Below, piece by piece: positions 7,821-16,553 of a stretch of DNA of 64,000 nucleotides. The stretch is from a bacterium. GTDB lineage: Bacteria > Vulcanimicrobiota > Vulcanimicrobiia > Vulcanimicrobiales > Vulcanimicrobiaceae. Every line of letters begins with the position of its first letter. Positions within the stretch are counted from its first letter, which is position 1. The stretch covers positions 101,913-165,912 of the forward strand of contig JAKBKY010000005.1 in NCBI GenBank assembly GCA_021832345.1, written 5' to 3'. The translations under genes were made by a program, and so were the position numbers. The notes beneath the pieces were generated by a model. The model did not search any database. It was not told the DNA's origin and saw only the letters and a list, made by a program, of their open reading frames with translations.

Positions 7821-8663
7821 GTGAGGCGGCTGCTTGGCCTTGCGTTGCTGCTCGCCACGTTTGTGGGATGCTCGATGCATGTGACGCGACGCGCGGTGAG
7901 CCCGAGCCGAGCCCTGATCGTGACGCTCGTCCCGTCGCTTGCCGCGGACGTCTGTGTACTCGGAGCCGGCGCTCGACTCGTGGGTGTTTCAGCCTTTAGT
8001 AACCACATCGCGTGCGCTCGCGGTAAGCCGATCGTCGCCGATGCTTCCAGCATCGATGCGGAAAAAATCGTCGCCCTTCATCCCGACGTGGTGGTCGGCA
8101 TCGCTTCGCAGGCTCGTTTGGTGCTCTCATTGCAACGCGTTGGCCTCCACGTCGTCTTGCTCAAGGATGACAGCTATGCCGACATCTTCGCAGATATTCG
8201 TACGCTCGGTGCGCTGCTGGGGCGTGGAGCGGCGGCGCAAGCCGTAATCGGCAAGCTCTTGGCCGAGACCGCGGCGCTGCACGCGCGCACGCTGGCCTTT
8301 AAGCGGCATCCAAGCGTCTTTGTCGTGCTCGGCGCTGAGCCGATCTGGACCGTCGGCCCGTCGTCATACGTCTCAACGCTGATTCGTTTAGCCGGCGGGC
8401 GCAATGCCGTGACCTCTCTCGCGGGAGCCTATGCGCCGTACGCCGGAGAGGCGCTCTTGGCGCTGCAACCCGACGTGATCGTGAGCGACTCCCTAACCCA
8501 TCTTCGATCGGTGCTCGCGCGTCAACCGTGGCGTAGTCTGCGCGCCGTGCGCCTGCACCACGTCTATATCGTGCATCCGACCTCGATCCTGGAACGGCCG
8601 GGACCTACCTATGTGGAAGGACTGCGATGGTTGATCGATCGACTGACCCCGCTCGCCCGTTGA
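7821..8663 (+). CDS. btuF: Cobalamin-binding lipoprotein (BtuF-like)
   Basis: A 280-residue cluster A-II substrate-binding protein delivering B12 to BtuCD. It begins at GTG 7821 with a lipoprotein signal (LLGLALLLATFVGC), so it is membrane-anchored. The fold is recognisable from LVPSLAADVCVLGAGARLVGV, the first-domain helix following it, IVALHPDVVVG, and in the second lobe LIRLAGGRNAV and LLALQPDVIVSDS. It is divergent from btuB, outside the riboswitch transcript; I see no second aptamer on the plus strand between 7624 and 7820. The C-terminus overlaps hflX by 37 bp. Confidence 0.85.
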   Translation: MRRLLGLALLLATFVGCSMHVTRRAVSPSRALIVTLVPSLAADVCVLGAGARLVGVSAFSNHIACARGKPIVADASSIDAEKIVALHPDVVVGIASQARLVLSLQRVGLHVVLLKDDSYADIFADIRTLGALLGRGAAAQAVIGKLLAETAALHARTLAFKRHPSVFVVLGAEPIWTVGPSSYVSTLIRLAGGRNAVTSLAGAYAPYAGEALLALQPDVIVSDSLTHLRSVLARQPWRSLRAVRLHHVYIVHPTSILERPGPTYVEGLRWLIDRLTPLAR

Positions 8664-9727
8664 TACCACGCGGCATCGTGGTGGCTGTGGACCTGCGCGA
8701 TCCACGCCGAGCGCTGGAACCGGAACTGTTGGAGTTTGAAGCGCTGATCGAGGCTGCCGGAGCTCGCGTCGTCGATCGGATCGTGCAACGGCGCGATGCG
8801 GTCGATCCGGCAACGCTCGTCGGCGAAGGGAAGGCCCGCGAGATCGCGTTACGGGCGGCAGAGCTTCCTGCCGATGCCCTGTTCTTCCTCAATGACCTGC
8901 GCCCACGGCAACGTAAGAATCTCGAAAAAATCATTGCGTTACCGATCGTCGATCGGACGATGCTCATTCTCGACGTGTTCGCCCGTCACGCGCGCAGTCG
9001 GGAAGGCAAGCTGCAGGTAGAGCTGGCGCAACTGCGCTATCGGCAGTCACGTTTGATGGGCACGGGCGTGGATCTCTCGCGCCTGGGAGGCGGAATCGGT
9101 TCGCGGGGCCCGGGAGAGACTAAGCTTGAGACGGATCGGCGTCGCATCCAGGAGCGCGTCTCCGTGCTCACTCGGCAGATCGAGGATGTGCGCCGGCAGC
9201 GAGCGGTGCGCCGGCAGGCACCACACCGCGAACCTCTCGTCGCGCTGGTCGGCTACACCAACGTCGGCAAGTCTTCATTGCAGAATGCGCTTGCTCGTAC
9301 GGATACATTCGTAGCAAATCAGCCCTTTGCTACGCTCGATCCCACCGTCCGGCGGGCCTACCTCGCGCCGGGTCGCTATATTCGCTTGGCCGATACGGTG
9401 GGCTTCATTACGGATCTTCCGGAAGACCTTATAACTGCTTTTCGCGCGACGCTGGAAGAGCTTCGAGACGCCGATATCCTGATCCACGTGCTCGATGCCG
9501 GTAACCCGGATTGGCCGCGTCAACGGCTGGCGGTCGAGCGGTTACTGCAGGAACTGGGCATCGAGAGTGCGCCGCGGTTGCTCGCTTTCAACAAATCCGA
9601 TGCGATAGTCGGGGAGCCGCCGCACGAACCCGGTGCCATCGCCGTGAGTGCTCGTACCGGCGCGGGCCTGGATGCCTTACGCAGCGCTATCTTAGAGAGG
9701 ATACCGGAGCAAGGAATCGGAACGTAG
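8627..9727 (+). CDS. hflX: GTPase HflX
   Basis: A 366-residue HflX, the ribosome-associated GTPase that splits stalled or hibernating ribosomes under stress. The N-terminal glycine-rich nucleotide-binding domain contains TLVGEGKA and FFLNDLRPRQRKNLEK; the connecting helices carry the HflX signature GGGIGSRGPGETKLETDRR. The G domain has G1 GYTNVGKS, G2 around FATLDPTVRR, G3 DTVGFITDLP and G4 NKSD. It lacks the longer C-terminal domain of E. coli HflX, which is common. It starts inside the 3' end of btuF, suggesting read-through transcription rather than a functional link. Confidence 0.95.
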   Translation: MVDRSTDPARPLIPRGIVVAVDLRDPRRALEPELLEFEALIEAAGARVVDRIVQRRDAVDPATLVGEGKAREIALRAAELPADALFFLNDLRPRQRKNLEKIIALPIVDRTMLILDVFARHARSREGKLQVELAQLRYRQSRLMGTGVDLSRLGGGIGSRGPGETKLETDRRRIQERVSVLTRQIEDVRRQRAVRRQAPHREPLVALVGYTNVGKSSLQNALARTDTFVANQPFATLDPTVRRAYLAPGRYIRLADTVGFITDLPEDLITAFRATLEELRDADILIHVLDAGNPDWPRQRLAVERLLQELGIESAPRLLAFNKSDAIVGEPPHEPGAIAVSARTGAGLDALRSAILERIPEQGIGT

Positions 9728-9737
9728 GGAACATTCC

Positions 9738-10475
9738 ATGCGTTGTGTTCTCGCCTACCGTTGGTCCGGGCTTTGCCGTTGCACGCTCGTTGCAGCATCG
9801 CTCGTTCTTTGCACGCTGTTGTTCTCATGTGCCCCGAAGCCCGATCACGCTTTCGTTGCGGCAGTGCGAAACATCGAACCATCGGTTGTGCTCCTGACGA
9901 TGCGGCTTCCCTCAAGCAATACACGCCAGGCCCCCTACGATAATGCGTATGCAACCGGAACGGTCGTGGCCAGCGGCCCGTGGGGCAGTGATATCCTCAC
10001 GGTCGATCATGCGGTCCGCGACGGCTGGGATATGCACGCAACCATCGATAATCATCGCGTGGTCCCAGCCTATGTCGTTGCCCAAGATGCGCATCAGGAC
10101 ATTGCGCTCGTGCGCACGCCGGTTCATCCGCTACCGGTCGCTCGTCTGGGTAGTTCTGCCAATCTCCAGCTCGATGTCGGACGTCAACTCGGGTTGGTCG
10201 GGTATCCGATTCCCGACGAGTTCCATGCGTACGGCTTGAACTTAGCAACCTCGCTCAACTCCGGTCGCCTCTCGTCCGTGCGTAACGGGATGCTCGAAGT
10301 GACGCTTCCCATCGTTCCGGGGGAGAGCGGCTCGCCCATCTTCCTTGCGGATTCCGGAGAAATTATCGGGATCGCCGAGTCTCGCTTCGATACCGAGCAC
10401 TCGATCGGTTTTGCGCTACCGAGCGACCTTGCCAAAGCATTCCTGCATCGCGTTGATGCAATCCACGGCTTTTAA
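9738..10475 (+). CDS. Lipoprotein trypsin-like serine protease (S1C/HtrA-type, no PDZ)
   Basis: A 245-residue protease with an N-terminal lipoprotein signal ending LLFSCAP and one trypsin-like domain. The catalytic triad is visible: His in LTVDHAV, Asp in HQDIALV and Ser in the oxyanion motif PGESGSPIF. There is no PDZ domain, so it is a minimal DegP/HtrA relative, probably anchored on the periplasmic side and acting on misfolded or specific exported substrates. It follows hflX with a 10-bp gap and is probably co-transcribed. Substrates cannot be inferred. Confidence 0.85.
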   Translation: MRCVLAYRWSGLCRCTLVAASLVLCTLLFSCAPKPDHAFVAAVRNIEPSVVLLTMRLPSSNTRQAPYDNAYATGTVVASGPWGSDILTVDHAVRDGWDMHATIDNHRVVPAYVVAQDAHQDIALVRTPVHPLPVARLGSSANLQLDVGRQLGLVGYPIPDEFHAYGLNLATSLNSGRLSSVRNGMLEVTLPIVPGESGSPIFLADSGEIIGIAESRFDTEHSIGFALPSDLAKAFLHRVDAIHGF

Positions 10476-11530
10476 TGCACCGATCGGAACGAACGATCCC
10501 CCACCCAGCGAACCGGGGGGATGTCCAGGTAGCGTGCAAGGCCGTTGAGCTCCATGGCATAGGTACTGCGCAACTCACCGAACGTTAGCCACGCCGCTTC
10601 GCGATCTTGTAGCCGGTAGCCCGCATCGCATAACTCGTCGCAGGCTGCGTCGAACTCGCATCGTTCGATGCCGACGCCCGTTGACGCAGCGAGGCGATAG
10701 TGGGCGGTGAGGTCACGGGTCGCACGCCGTGCTACATCAAACATAAAGCGCGCCTCGGCATCGCAGTCGTCGGCAACGCTTGCCACCAGGAGCGTCGCCG
10801 CATCGAGGAGCGTTCCGAGTGTGCCGATCCACGATTCATCGCTGCCCTTGGAGCGAAAGTAGCCGAGGATCGGATAGGCTAGGTGGGTTTGCACGACATC
10901 GGCCATCCAGAACTGGCCCGCTTGAAAGAAGTCGGGGAGACGCCCGATCGCGTGTGCGTAGCCGGATACGGCCAGTAATCCCGCGCCGCTCGGCGGTGTG
11001 CCCGCTCGAGCGCGCAGGACGACAACGAAGGCTTCGCGGCGCTGATAGGCGCCGAAGACAGCGAAGAGATAGGACGTTACGACCGCGACCACGCCGAGGC
11101 CCGACGCGCCGTCGACGAGCGACACCAAGCGCGCTAGGCCCGTCTGCCCGACGATATCGCCGAATCCGATCGTTAGAAGGGACGTCCCGGCAAAGTAGAG
11201 GGCGGCCCAGAGGCTGATCGGCTGCGGGTGCAACTGCGTGCGCAAGGCGAAGAAGATCAATCCGTAGCCGACGATCAGGAGTGCGACCCAGAGCATCAGC
11301 ACAAAGATCATCTGGAACGGCGCGTAGGTTCCCAGGAAGTATTCGCGTCGCCCTGGTTCGTGGATTAGGTCGGCGCGCCGCCGCCATATCCACCAGAGGA
11401 AGGTGGATATCAATGCGCTGACGCGATGGTGGTCGACCTCTCGCGGCACGATGGCCGATTTGAAGACGTCACTGAGCGTCACCCAGACGATTACGGCGCC
11501 GGCAATCGCAACGAGAATATTGAGGAGCAT
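10472..11530 (-). CDS. Two-TM potassium channel with cytoplasmic helical domain
   Basis: A 352-residue ion channel: membrane segments near residues 4-24 and 75-105, a pore loop with the K+ selectivity filter TIGFGDI, a following inner helix (GASGLGVVAVVTSYLFAVFG) and a roughly 170-residue cytoplasmic C-terminal domain without a recognisable RCK/TrkA_N nucleotide fold. It ends IPPVRWVGDRSF, a string shared with the neighbouring paralogue. The start at 11530 begins MLLNILVAIAG; the upstream in-frame extension runs into the paralogue and is not channel-like. Its 3' end overlaps the convergent protease gene by 4 bp. Confidence 0.8.
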   Translation of the reverse strand: MLLNILVAIAGAVIVWVTLSDVFKSAIVPREVDHHRVSALISTFLWWIWRRRADLIHEPGRREYFLGTYAPFQMIFVLMLWVALLIVGYGLIFFALRTQLHPQPISLWAALYFAGTSLLTIGFGDIVGQTGLARLVSLVDGASGLGVVAVVTSYLFAVFGAYQRREAFVVVLRARAGTPPSGAGLLAVSGYAHAIGRLPDFFQAGQFWMADVVQTHLAYPILGYFRSKGSDESWIGTLGTLLDAATLLVASVADDCDAEARFMFDVARRATRDLTAHYRLAASTGVGIERCEFDAACDELCDAGYRLQDREAAWLTFGELRSTYAMELNGLARYLDIPPVRWVGDRSFRSVH

Positions 11531-11532
11531 CG

Positions 11533-12051
11533 TTAGTTCGAACCTTGCATGAAGTCGGGAAGAGCTTGCGCGCGCATATGCGGAGCGCTGATGAGCGAGC
11601 GATCTCCAATCCATTGGAGCGGCGGAATATGAAACCACGCTTGAGCCGCGCGAAAGAGCGTCGGCAGTCCCTCGATGGTTTGGCCGCGGGCTGCGATTGC
11701 GAGTAACCCGACGCCGCTGGAGGGTGAACCCGCACGGGCACCTATCTGCACGACGAACGTCTCGCGACGTTGGAACGAACCGAACAGCGCGAAGAGGGAA
11801 GACGTAGTGATGGCAACTCCCGCCAGGCCCGTAGCTCCGGCCAGGACTGCGATGAACCTGGTCGGTCCGCTGCTGCCCACGATATCGCCAAATCCGATGG
11901 TCAAGAACGAAGAACCGGCGAAATAGAGCGCCGTCCAGATCAATCCGTAACCAAGTGTCAGGAAGAACACCCAGGTGGCCAGGAAGTCCTCACGCCGATC
12001 CACTGCCCGGGGCACGATGCCGGTGAGCGCTGCAACGACGTCGAGGATCAT
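11533..12051 (-). CDS. Shrunken potassium channel paralogue
   Basis: A 172-residue relative of the downstream channel. The pore is intact (LYFAGSSFLTIGFGDIVG) and the ends match (IVPRAVD against IVPREVD; IPPLQWIGDRS against IPPVRWVGDRS). Relative to the neighbour it has in-frame losses of about 13 residues in the first membrane helix, about 35 before the second, about 15 before the pore and over 100 in the cytoplasmic domain. The stop lies 2 bp before the start of the longer channel gene. It may be a degenerating duplicate or a mini-subunit that co-assembles with the full channel; the uninterrupted frame and intact filter favour some retained function. Confidence 0.65.
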   Translation of the reverse strand: MILDVVAALTGIVPRAVDRREDFLATWVFFLTLGYGLIWTALYFAGSSFLTIGFGDIVGSSGPTRFIAVLAGATGLAGVAITTSSLFALFGSFQRRETFVVQIGARAGSPSSGVGLLAIAARGQTIEGLPTLFRAAQAWFHIPPLQWIGDRSLISAPHMRAQALPDFMQGSN

Positions 12052-12115
12052 GCCGCCCTCTTCGTCACCGAGCCGGCCCGTTCCGGGAACCGCAACAATC
12101 GGGCGTTTGCGGATG

Positions 12116-12616
12116 TTAACGTGCTCGCGTCATGATCTCCGCAATTACGCCGCTCTTCGCCTGCGCGTACTCGTTCGAATCGCCCCACGGCCGTTGGGCC
12201 AGTTCGCGCTTCACACGCTCGTAGAGCCGTCGATCCTCTTCATGCTCGCGAAGCCAGTCACGAAAGCGCAAGTGCCGTTCGATCTCGCCTCCTCCCGCCG
12301 ACCAGACGTGGAGATGCACGTCCCTCGCGTGGGTATGGAACATGCGGTGACCTGGCTCACGCACACGCAGCATGTAGCCAGCGGCTAGCACGGCAGGCGC
12401 GTAGGCACCTTCGTCGTCGACATCGGCCACGGCGACGAGCATGTCGACAACCGGCTTGGCGGCCAGCCCCGGAACAGCGGTCGAACCGATATGCGCGATG
12501 ATCTGCGCGCGATCTCCGAGCGCCAGTGCGATGTGTGAGCGCTCCTGTTCGTAGCGTACCGTCCATTGCGCATCGTAGTCGGCGATGGTTATGGGACCGG
12601 GTCCGGGGGCACTCAT
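12116..12616 (-). CDS. GrpB family protein (UPF0157, nucleotidyltransferase-like)
   Basis: A 166-residue GrpB-family protein, recognised from HIGSTAVPGLAAKPVVDMLV, the family hallmark, with RDWLREHEEDRRLYERVKREL downstream. The fold is nucleotidyltransferase-like; in some organisms the domain is fused to dephospho-CoA kinase, but no cellular role is firmly established for stand-alone forms. It is upstream of the two channel genes on the same strand with a 64-bp gap. No unusual features. Confidence 0.85.
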   Translation of the reverse strand: MSAPGPGPITIADYDAQWTVRYEQERSHIALALGDRAQIIAHIGSTAVPGLAAKPVVDMLVAVADVDDEGAYAPAVLAAGYMLRVREPGHRMFHTHARDVHLHVWSAGGGEIERHLRFRDWLREHEEDRRLYERVKRELAQRPWGDSNEYAQAKSGVIAEIMTRAR

Positions 12617-12897
12617 CCGGTATTCTCCTATTTATAACCGAGTTTTTCGCTCCCATGCTGCCCGTTTCCGGCCTTGCAGGCACGCTCCGCGCTTTGGGGA
12701 CGGGGTGTGGACGCGATTTTGGACGCACAAGGTGAGCCCACGATCATATTGACGCGCCGCCGGAGCCGCACCAAATCGGACGTTTGGTGATAGACGAAAC
12801 CGCCCGTGCGCCGCAACCCCGCATGAAAGTGGGCGCTCGACCAGCGATCCGTTCGTGTTGCGTTTTTTCGCTGACGGTTGCCGCCTAGCGGCGAAAC
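12617..12897. other. Non-coding gap with a weak hairpin, no supported gene
   Basis: Between the GrpB gene and the vapD relic I see no frame with recognisable protein similarity. Directly after the vapD stop (minus strand) lies a short hairpin with arms GCCGC/GCGGC around 12880-12893 followed by AGCGAAAAAACG, which could be a remnant terminator. Confidence 0.4.
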
Positions 12898-13211
12898 CTA
12901 GGTTTGCGCACTGTCGATTGCCAACCGCAGGTCGTTGTTTTTCTCGATCCGCAGGATACGAATGTCGCACACAGGTCGCGAACCGTGGAAATGATCGGGT
13001 GAGATCTTGGATGGTAAGGACGCACGTAACGGCCGTCACGTTCTCGTCGCCGAAGTAGAACGAACCTTGCCGCCGGTCGAATCCGTAGCCTTCGAGCGCT
13101 CGTCGAATGCCGGCGTAGGCGTTGTTCCACGACGCGTTCGGTATAGATGGTCTCATCAAGATCGAGAGCGAGGGCGTACGTGCGTCGCGCGTGAGGTTCT
13201 CGTGCGCTCAT
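12898..13211 (-). pseudogene. vapD: Frameshifted VapD-family endoribonuclease
   Basis: Three successive frames on the minus strand together rebuild a VapD-like protein of about 100 residues. Frame one (from ATG 13211) gives TYALALDLDETIYTE with the family N-terminal aspartates. A second frame gives NASWNNAYAGIRRALEGYGF, then RQGSFYFGDENVTAVTCVL and TIQDLTRSFPRFATCVR. A third gives DIRILRIEKNNDLRLAIDS and stops at 12898. The first shift lies near 13140; the second, near 12965, is explained by loss of one CG from a CGCG run. VapD is a Cas2-fold ribonuclease found in toxin-antitoxin or plasmid-stability loci. No antitoxin candidate is adjacent. Confidence 0.8.
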
Positions 13212-13223
13212 GCTACTGCGACA

Positions 13224-13772
13224 TTAGCCCGCTGAGGCCCGTTCGCTCGGTGGTGTACCGGTGGGGCTGCCCGGCGAGGCTGACGGCGCGCCGGCTGGTG
13301 GACTTGGAGTGGCAGAGGGTGCGCCGGCTGGTGGACTTGGAGTGGCAGAGGGTGCGCCGGCTGGTGGACTTGGAGTGGCAGAGGGCGCCGGCGACGGTGT
13401 CTGGGGCGGCAGGATGACGGTCGCCGAGCCGGTCGAGGGGCGCAGGCGGATATAGTTCACGGAGGCGGTCTGGTGCTTGGCGATGGTAACGTTGACCGAG
13501 CGGGTGACGTAGCCGGGTGCGCGAGCCGTCACCTCCTGATCTCCCGTAGGAATGTGCGCGAGCATGAACGCCCCTTGGTTATCCGCCATGGCGGTGAAGA
13601 GCGACCCGACCGATACGAGGGCGTTAGGGATGGGTTGGTTGGTCGTTGCGTCGAGAACTCGCCCCGTAACGGCGCCATAGGTCTGGACGCCGACGATCGA
13701 GGGATTGCTGCAGCCCGTCCCGTTCACGCCGAGGACGAAGAAGAAGAGCAACGCCAGAGTCCCAACTCGCAT
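13224..13772 (-). CDS. Lipoprotein with carboxypeptidase-regulatory-like domain and proline-rich repeats
   Basis: A 182-residue lipoprotein. The signal sequence ends VLGVNGTGC (lipobox-like); a single beta-sandwich domain of the carboxypeptidase-D regulatory type ([19 protein letters not shown], then [16 protein letters not shown]) is followed by a low-complexity tail. The tail contains three tandem copies of an 11-residue unit ([11 protein letters not shown]) and ends in further Ser/Pro/Gly. The start at 13772 is chosen for its signal peptide and the AGAAGGGA site; the longer reading would run into the nuo promoter. It is divergent from nuoA with 104 bp between them. Function unknown; probably a surface or periplasmic structural protein. 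Confidence 0.75.
   Translation of the reverse strand: MRVGTLALLFFFVLGVNGTGCSNPSIVGVQTYGAVTGRVLDATTNQPIPNALVSVGSLFTAMADNQGAFMLAHIPTGDQEVTARAPGYVTRSVNVTIAKHQTASVNYIRLRPSTGSATVILPPQTPSPAPSATPSPPAGAPSATPSPPAGAPSATPSPPAGAPSASPGSPTGTPPSERASAG
13288..13386 (-). repeat. Three tandem 33-bp repeats inside the lipoprotein gene
   Basis: Units at 13288-13320, 13321-13353 and 13354-13386 are identical apart from the final base of the third. Each encodes one 11-residue Pro/Ser/Ala/Gly-rich unit in the minus-strand lipoprotein gene. Near-identity at DNA level, including third codon positions, implies recent expansion by slippage or unequal recombination. Confidence 0.95.
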
Positions 13773-13855
13773 GGTCCCTTCTACGCCTAGCCTCTGCCTC
13801 GGGCCTTCGGCCTTCTCGCAAAGAAAAACATGCGGCCGAGGGTTTTCATGGGACT

Positions 13856-13873
13856 TTGTGAAAACTTTCACAA
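13856..13873. promoter_or_regulatory. Rex-type operator before nuoA
   Basis: A perfect 18-bp inverted repeat, TTGTGAAAACTTTCACAA, matching the consensus of the redox repressor Rex (TTGTGAANNNNTTCACAA), which senses the NADH/NAD+ ratio and controls NADH dehydrogenase genes in other phyla. It ends 3 bp before the nuoA ATG and occupies the place where a ribosome site would be, so nuoA lacks a visible Shine-Dalgarno sequence. No rex gene lies in the window. Confidence 0.65.
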
Positions 13874-13876
13874 GCA

Positions 13877-14230
13877 ATGAACCCATACGGTCCTGTGGCG
13901 ATCTACCTCGCCGTTGCGCTGGCGGCTGCGCTCTTGTTCACGGTGCTCCCCGGCCTGCTTGGCCGCGCGAAGCCGAACGCGCAGAAACTCGAGGCCTACG
14001 AGTGCGGCGTCGAGCCGACCTCGGCGGTCGCGGGCCGTTTCCCCGTACGCTTCTACCTCGTCGCCATGCTCTTCGTCATCTTCGATGTCGAGGCGGCCTC
14101 GTTCTTCCCGTGGGCCGTCGAGATGCATGCCTTACGCTTCTTTGGCTTGGCCGAGATGGTCGCCTTCGTCATCGTACTCGCCATCGGCTACGCGTATGTC
14201 TGGAAGCGCGGTGGACTCGAGTGGAAGTAG
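13877..14230 (+). CDS. nuoA: NADH-quinone oxidoreductase subunit A
   Basis: A 117-residue membrane subunit of complex I with three hydrophobic helices. The family signature [12 protein letters not shown], followed by [19 protein letters not shown], includes the conserved acidic residues of the helix 1-2 loop near the quinone site. It is the first gene of a gapless 14-gene operon. The start ATG lies 3 bp after a Rex-like palindrome with no ribosome site, so the message may be leaderless or have an unusual 5' end. Its stop lies within the start region of nuoB. Confidence 0.96.
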   Translation: MNPYGPVAIYLAVALAAALLFTVLPGLLGRAKPNAQKLEAYECGVEPTSAVAGRFPVRFYLVAMLFVIFDVEAASFFPWAVEMHALRFFGLAEMVAFVIVLAIGYAYVWKRGGLEWK

Positions 14231-14700
14231 GTCCGGGTCAGTTTCTCCTGGCGAAGCTCGACGACGTCGCGCGCTGGGCGCAGAGTTCGAGCGTCTGGCC
14301 GTTGACGATGGGCCTCGCGTGTTGTGCGATCGAGATGATGACCGCGACGGCGCCGGAGTACGATATCGCGCGATTCGGCTCCGAGGTCTTCCGCAGTTCG
14401 CCTCGCCAAGCTGATCTGATGATCGTCTCCGGTCGCGTCTCGCAGAAGATGGCGCCGGTCGTGAAGCGGCTCTACGACCAGATGGCCGATCCCAAGTGGG
14501 TGATCTCCATGGGCGCGTGTGCGTCGTCGGGCGGCGTCTTCGATAACTACGCGATCGTTCAGGGTGTCGACACGATTATCCCCATCGACGTCTACGTTCC
14601 CGGCTGTCCGCCGACGCCCGACGGCCTGCTGTATGCGGTGAACTTGATTCAACAGCAGATTCGCGAAGGTGGTCGCGGCGGCTTGTTGGCTCGCTCGTGA
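14221..14700 (+). CDS. nuoB: NADH-quinone oxidoreductase subunit B
   Basis: A 159-residue peripheral-arm subunit carrying the terminal [4Fe-4S] cluster N2 that passes electrons to quinone. The four ligands are Cys34 and Cys35 ([10 protein letters not shown]), Cys100 (GACASSGG) and Cys129 ([10 protein letters not shown]). The start is taken as GTG 14221, overlapping the nuoA stop by 10 bp; an open frame extends much further upstream but lies across nuoA and has no similarity. Length and motifs are standard. Confidence 0.95.
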   Translation: MEVGPGQFLLAKLDDVARWAQSSSVWPLTMGLACCAIEMMTATAPEYDIARFGSEVFRSSPRQADLMIVSGRVSQKMAPVVKRLYDQMADPKWVISMGACASSGGVFDNYAIVQGVDTIIPIDVYVPGCPPTPDGLLYAVNLIQQQIREGGRGGLLARS

Positions 14701-14730
14701 ACGAACCTGTTAAAGCGAAGGAAATCGACG

Positions 14731-15336
14731 ATGCCTAGTACGCAGAGGCCGCCGCTTGGTGGCCGTTCAATCGATCCGGTTGCCGCGCGCTTGCCCATGG
14801 ACGATGCACTCGTCGAGCGGGTCGACGTGGCCGGCCTGCGAGCGCGCCTTGAGGGCATTCACGCGCAAGGATACACCATGTTGCTCGATCTGGGCGCAGT
14901 CGACTACCCCGAACGCACTCCGCGATTTGACGTCGTCTATCATTTCTTGCAGCTGCCGGCAGCGGCAGCCGGAGCAGAACGGATCGGTCGTCCAACTCGC
15001 TTACGATTGCTCTGCGGCGTTGCGGTGCACGATGCGCGCGTGCCGACCGCAGTGGACCTTTGGAAGTCTGCCGATTGGGCCGAGCGCGAAGTGTTCGACC
15101 TCTTTGGGATTGTCTTTGAGGGACACCCCGATCTGCGGCGCATTCAGATGCCGCACGATTGGGAGGGGTATCCGCTGCGCAAGGACTATCCGGTACGCGG
15201 GCCGGCAAGAGAACGATCGCCGCGTCCGGCATTCGCCCTCAAGAGCAACGTCGTGGCTGGAACGCCGCCATCGGGGCGTACGCTGGAAGCGATGACGGCC
15301 GTGCGGCGAGAGGCAGACCCGGAGCCGATCGCATGA
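14731..15336 (+). CDS. nuoC: NADH-quinone oxidoreductase subunit C
   Basis: A 201-residue 30-kDa-type hydrophilic subunit of the complex I peripheral arm, encoded separately from NuoD. The diagnostic segment reads [20 protein letters not shown], then [15 protein letters not shown] (about residues 117-155). The N-terminus is about 20 residues longer than many homologues, and the C-terminal tail ([20 protein letters not shown]) is probably disordered. The stop overlaps the nuoD start by ATGA. Confidence 0.93.
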   Translation: MPSTQRPPLGGRSIDPVAARLPMDDALVERVDVAGLRARLEGIHAQGYTMLLDLGAVDYPERTPRFDVVYHFLQLPAAAAGAERIGRPTRLRLLCGVAVHDARVPTAVDLWKSADWAEREVFDLFGIVFEGHPDLRRIQMPHDWEGYPLRKDYPVRGPARERSPRPAFALKSNVVAGTPPSGRTLEAMTAVRREADPEPIA

Positions 15337-16553
15337 GCTTTTCCAAGATCCCGCTGACGCCGGAGATCGTCTCGCAAGACGGCAATAGCATGGTCCTCTC
15401 CATGGGGCCGCAGCATCCCTCAACGCACGGCGTTCTTCAGCTCATGCTCGAGATCGACGGTGAGACCGTCGTGACCTGCGACCCGGAGATCGGTTACCTC
15501 CATACCGGGATCGAAAAAACGGCGGAGAACCTCTTCTGGTCGCAAGCGCAGACCGTCATCGAGCGTATGGACTACCTCGCTCCCGAGAGCAATGCGCTCT
15601 GTTACGTGTTAGCGGTAGAGAAGTTACTCGGCGTGGAGGCCCAGATTCCGGAGCGTGCGCAAGCCATCCGAGTGCTGCTGGCAGAGCTGACAAGGATCGC
15701 CTCACACTGCGTCTGGCTCGGAACGCACGGCATCGACGTCGGTGCGATCTCGGTGTTCTTTTACTGCTTTGATCTGCGGGAGAACATCCTCGATCTTCAG
15801 GAGGCGGCCGGCGGCGCTCGCATGCACCCGAACTATATGCGCGTGGGCGGCGTCAGCGGCGACCTGCCGACCGGATTCTTGGACAAGCTCGATGCCTTGA
15901 TCGCGAAGCTCCCGGGGCGGATGCGCGAGTTGCGTGGGCTGCTGCAGGCCAATCCTATCTTCCAGGACCGCACGATCGGCATTGGAACGCTCACGCCGCA
16001 AGAGGCCCTCCAATGGGGCGTCACGGGGCCGGCGCTGCGCGCCTGTGGCGTCGCCTACGACGTGCGCAAGGCCTTCCCGTACTGCGGTTACGATCGGTTG
16101 GAGTTTGATCTGCCGACGCGTACGGAGGGCGATGCCTACGCTCGATTCCTCGTGCGTCTCGACGAAATGGAGGAGTCTCTGCGGATCCTGTGCCAGGTGC
16201 GCAAACTCCTCGATGTTCCCGGCGCCGTCATGACCAATGATACGAAGATTGCTGCCCCGCCGAAAGAGACGATCGCGCTGTCGATGGAAGCCCTGATCCA
16301 CCACTTTAAGATCGTCAGCGAGGGTTTTCGTGTGCCGCCCGGGGATGTCTACGCGGCGGTCGAAGGGCCGCGAGGGGAGCTTGGCTACTACGTCGTCAGC
16401 GACGGCGGCAACAAGCCGTACCGCGTGCGGACCCGCCCACCCTCGCTCTATAACCTGCAGGCCCTCAAGGGGCTGGCGCCGGGGAACCTGATCGCCGATG
16501 TCGTGGTGATGATCGGCTCGCTCGATCCGGTCTTCGGTGAGGTGGACCGATGA
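15333..16553 (+). CDS. nuoD: NADH-quinone oxidoreductase subunit D
   Basis: A 406-residue 49-kDa-type subunit forming the quinone-binding pocket with NuoB. Visible landmarks are [12 protein letters not shown] (loop with the conserved His near the quinone head), [27 protein letters not shown] and the C-terminal [17 protein letters not shown]. The start ATG overlaps nuoC; a longer in-frame reading from 15159 runs across nuoC and is rejected. The stop overlaps nuoE by 4 bp. Typical length. Confidence 0.96.
   Translation: MSFSKIPLTPEIVSQDGNSMVLSMGPQHPSTHGVLQLMLEIDGETVVTCDPEIGYLHTGIEKTAENLFWSQAQTVIERMDYLAPESNALCYVLAVEKLLGVEAQIPERAQAIRVLLAELTRIASHCVWLGTHGIDVGAISVFFYCFDLRENILDLQEAAGGARMHPNYMRVGGVSGDLPTGFLDKLDALIAKLPGRMRELRGLLQANPIFQDRTIGIGTLTPQEALQWGVTGPALRACGVAYDVRKAFPYCGYDRLEFDLPTRTEGDAYARFLVRLDEMEESLRILCQVRKLLDVPGAVMTNDTKIAAPPKETIALSMEALIHHFKIVSEGFRVPPGDVYAAVEGPRGELGYYVVSDGGNKPYRVRTRPPSLYNLQALKGLAPGNLIADVVVMIGSLDPVFGEVDR

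Noticed and set aside
13288..13386. CRISPR-like tandem repeats
   Set aside because: The units are contiguous without spacers and encode an in-frame peptide repeat.
13705..14220. Long upstream extension of the nuoB frame
   Set aside because: It runs across nuoA in another frame, is arginine-rich and has no NuoB similarity; the family N-terminus fits GTG 14221.
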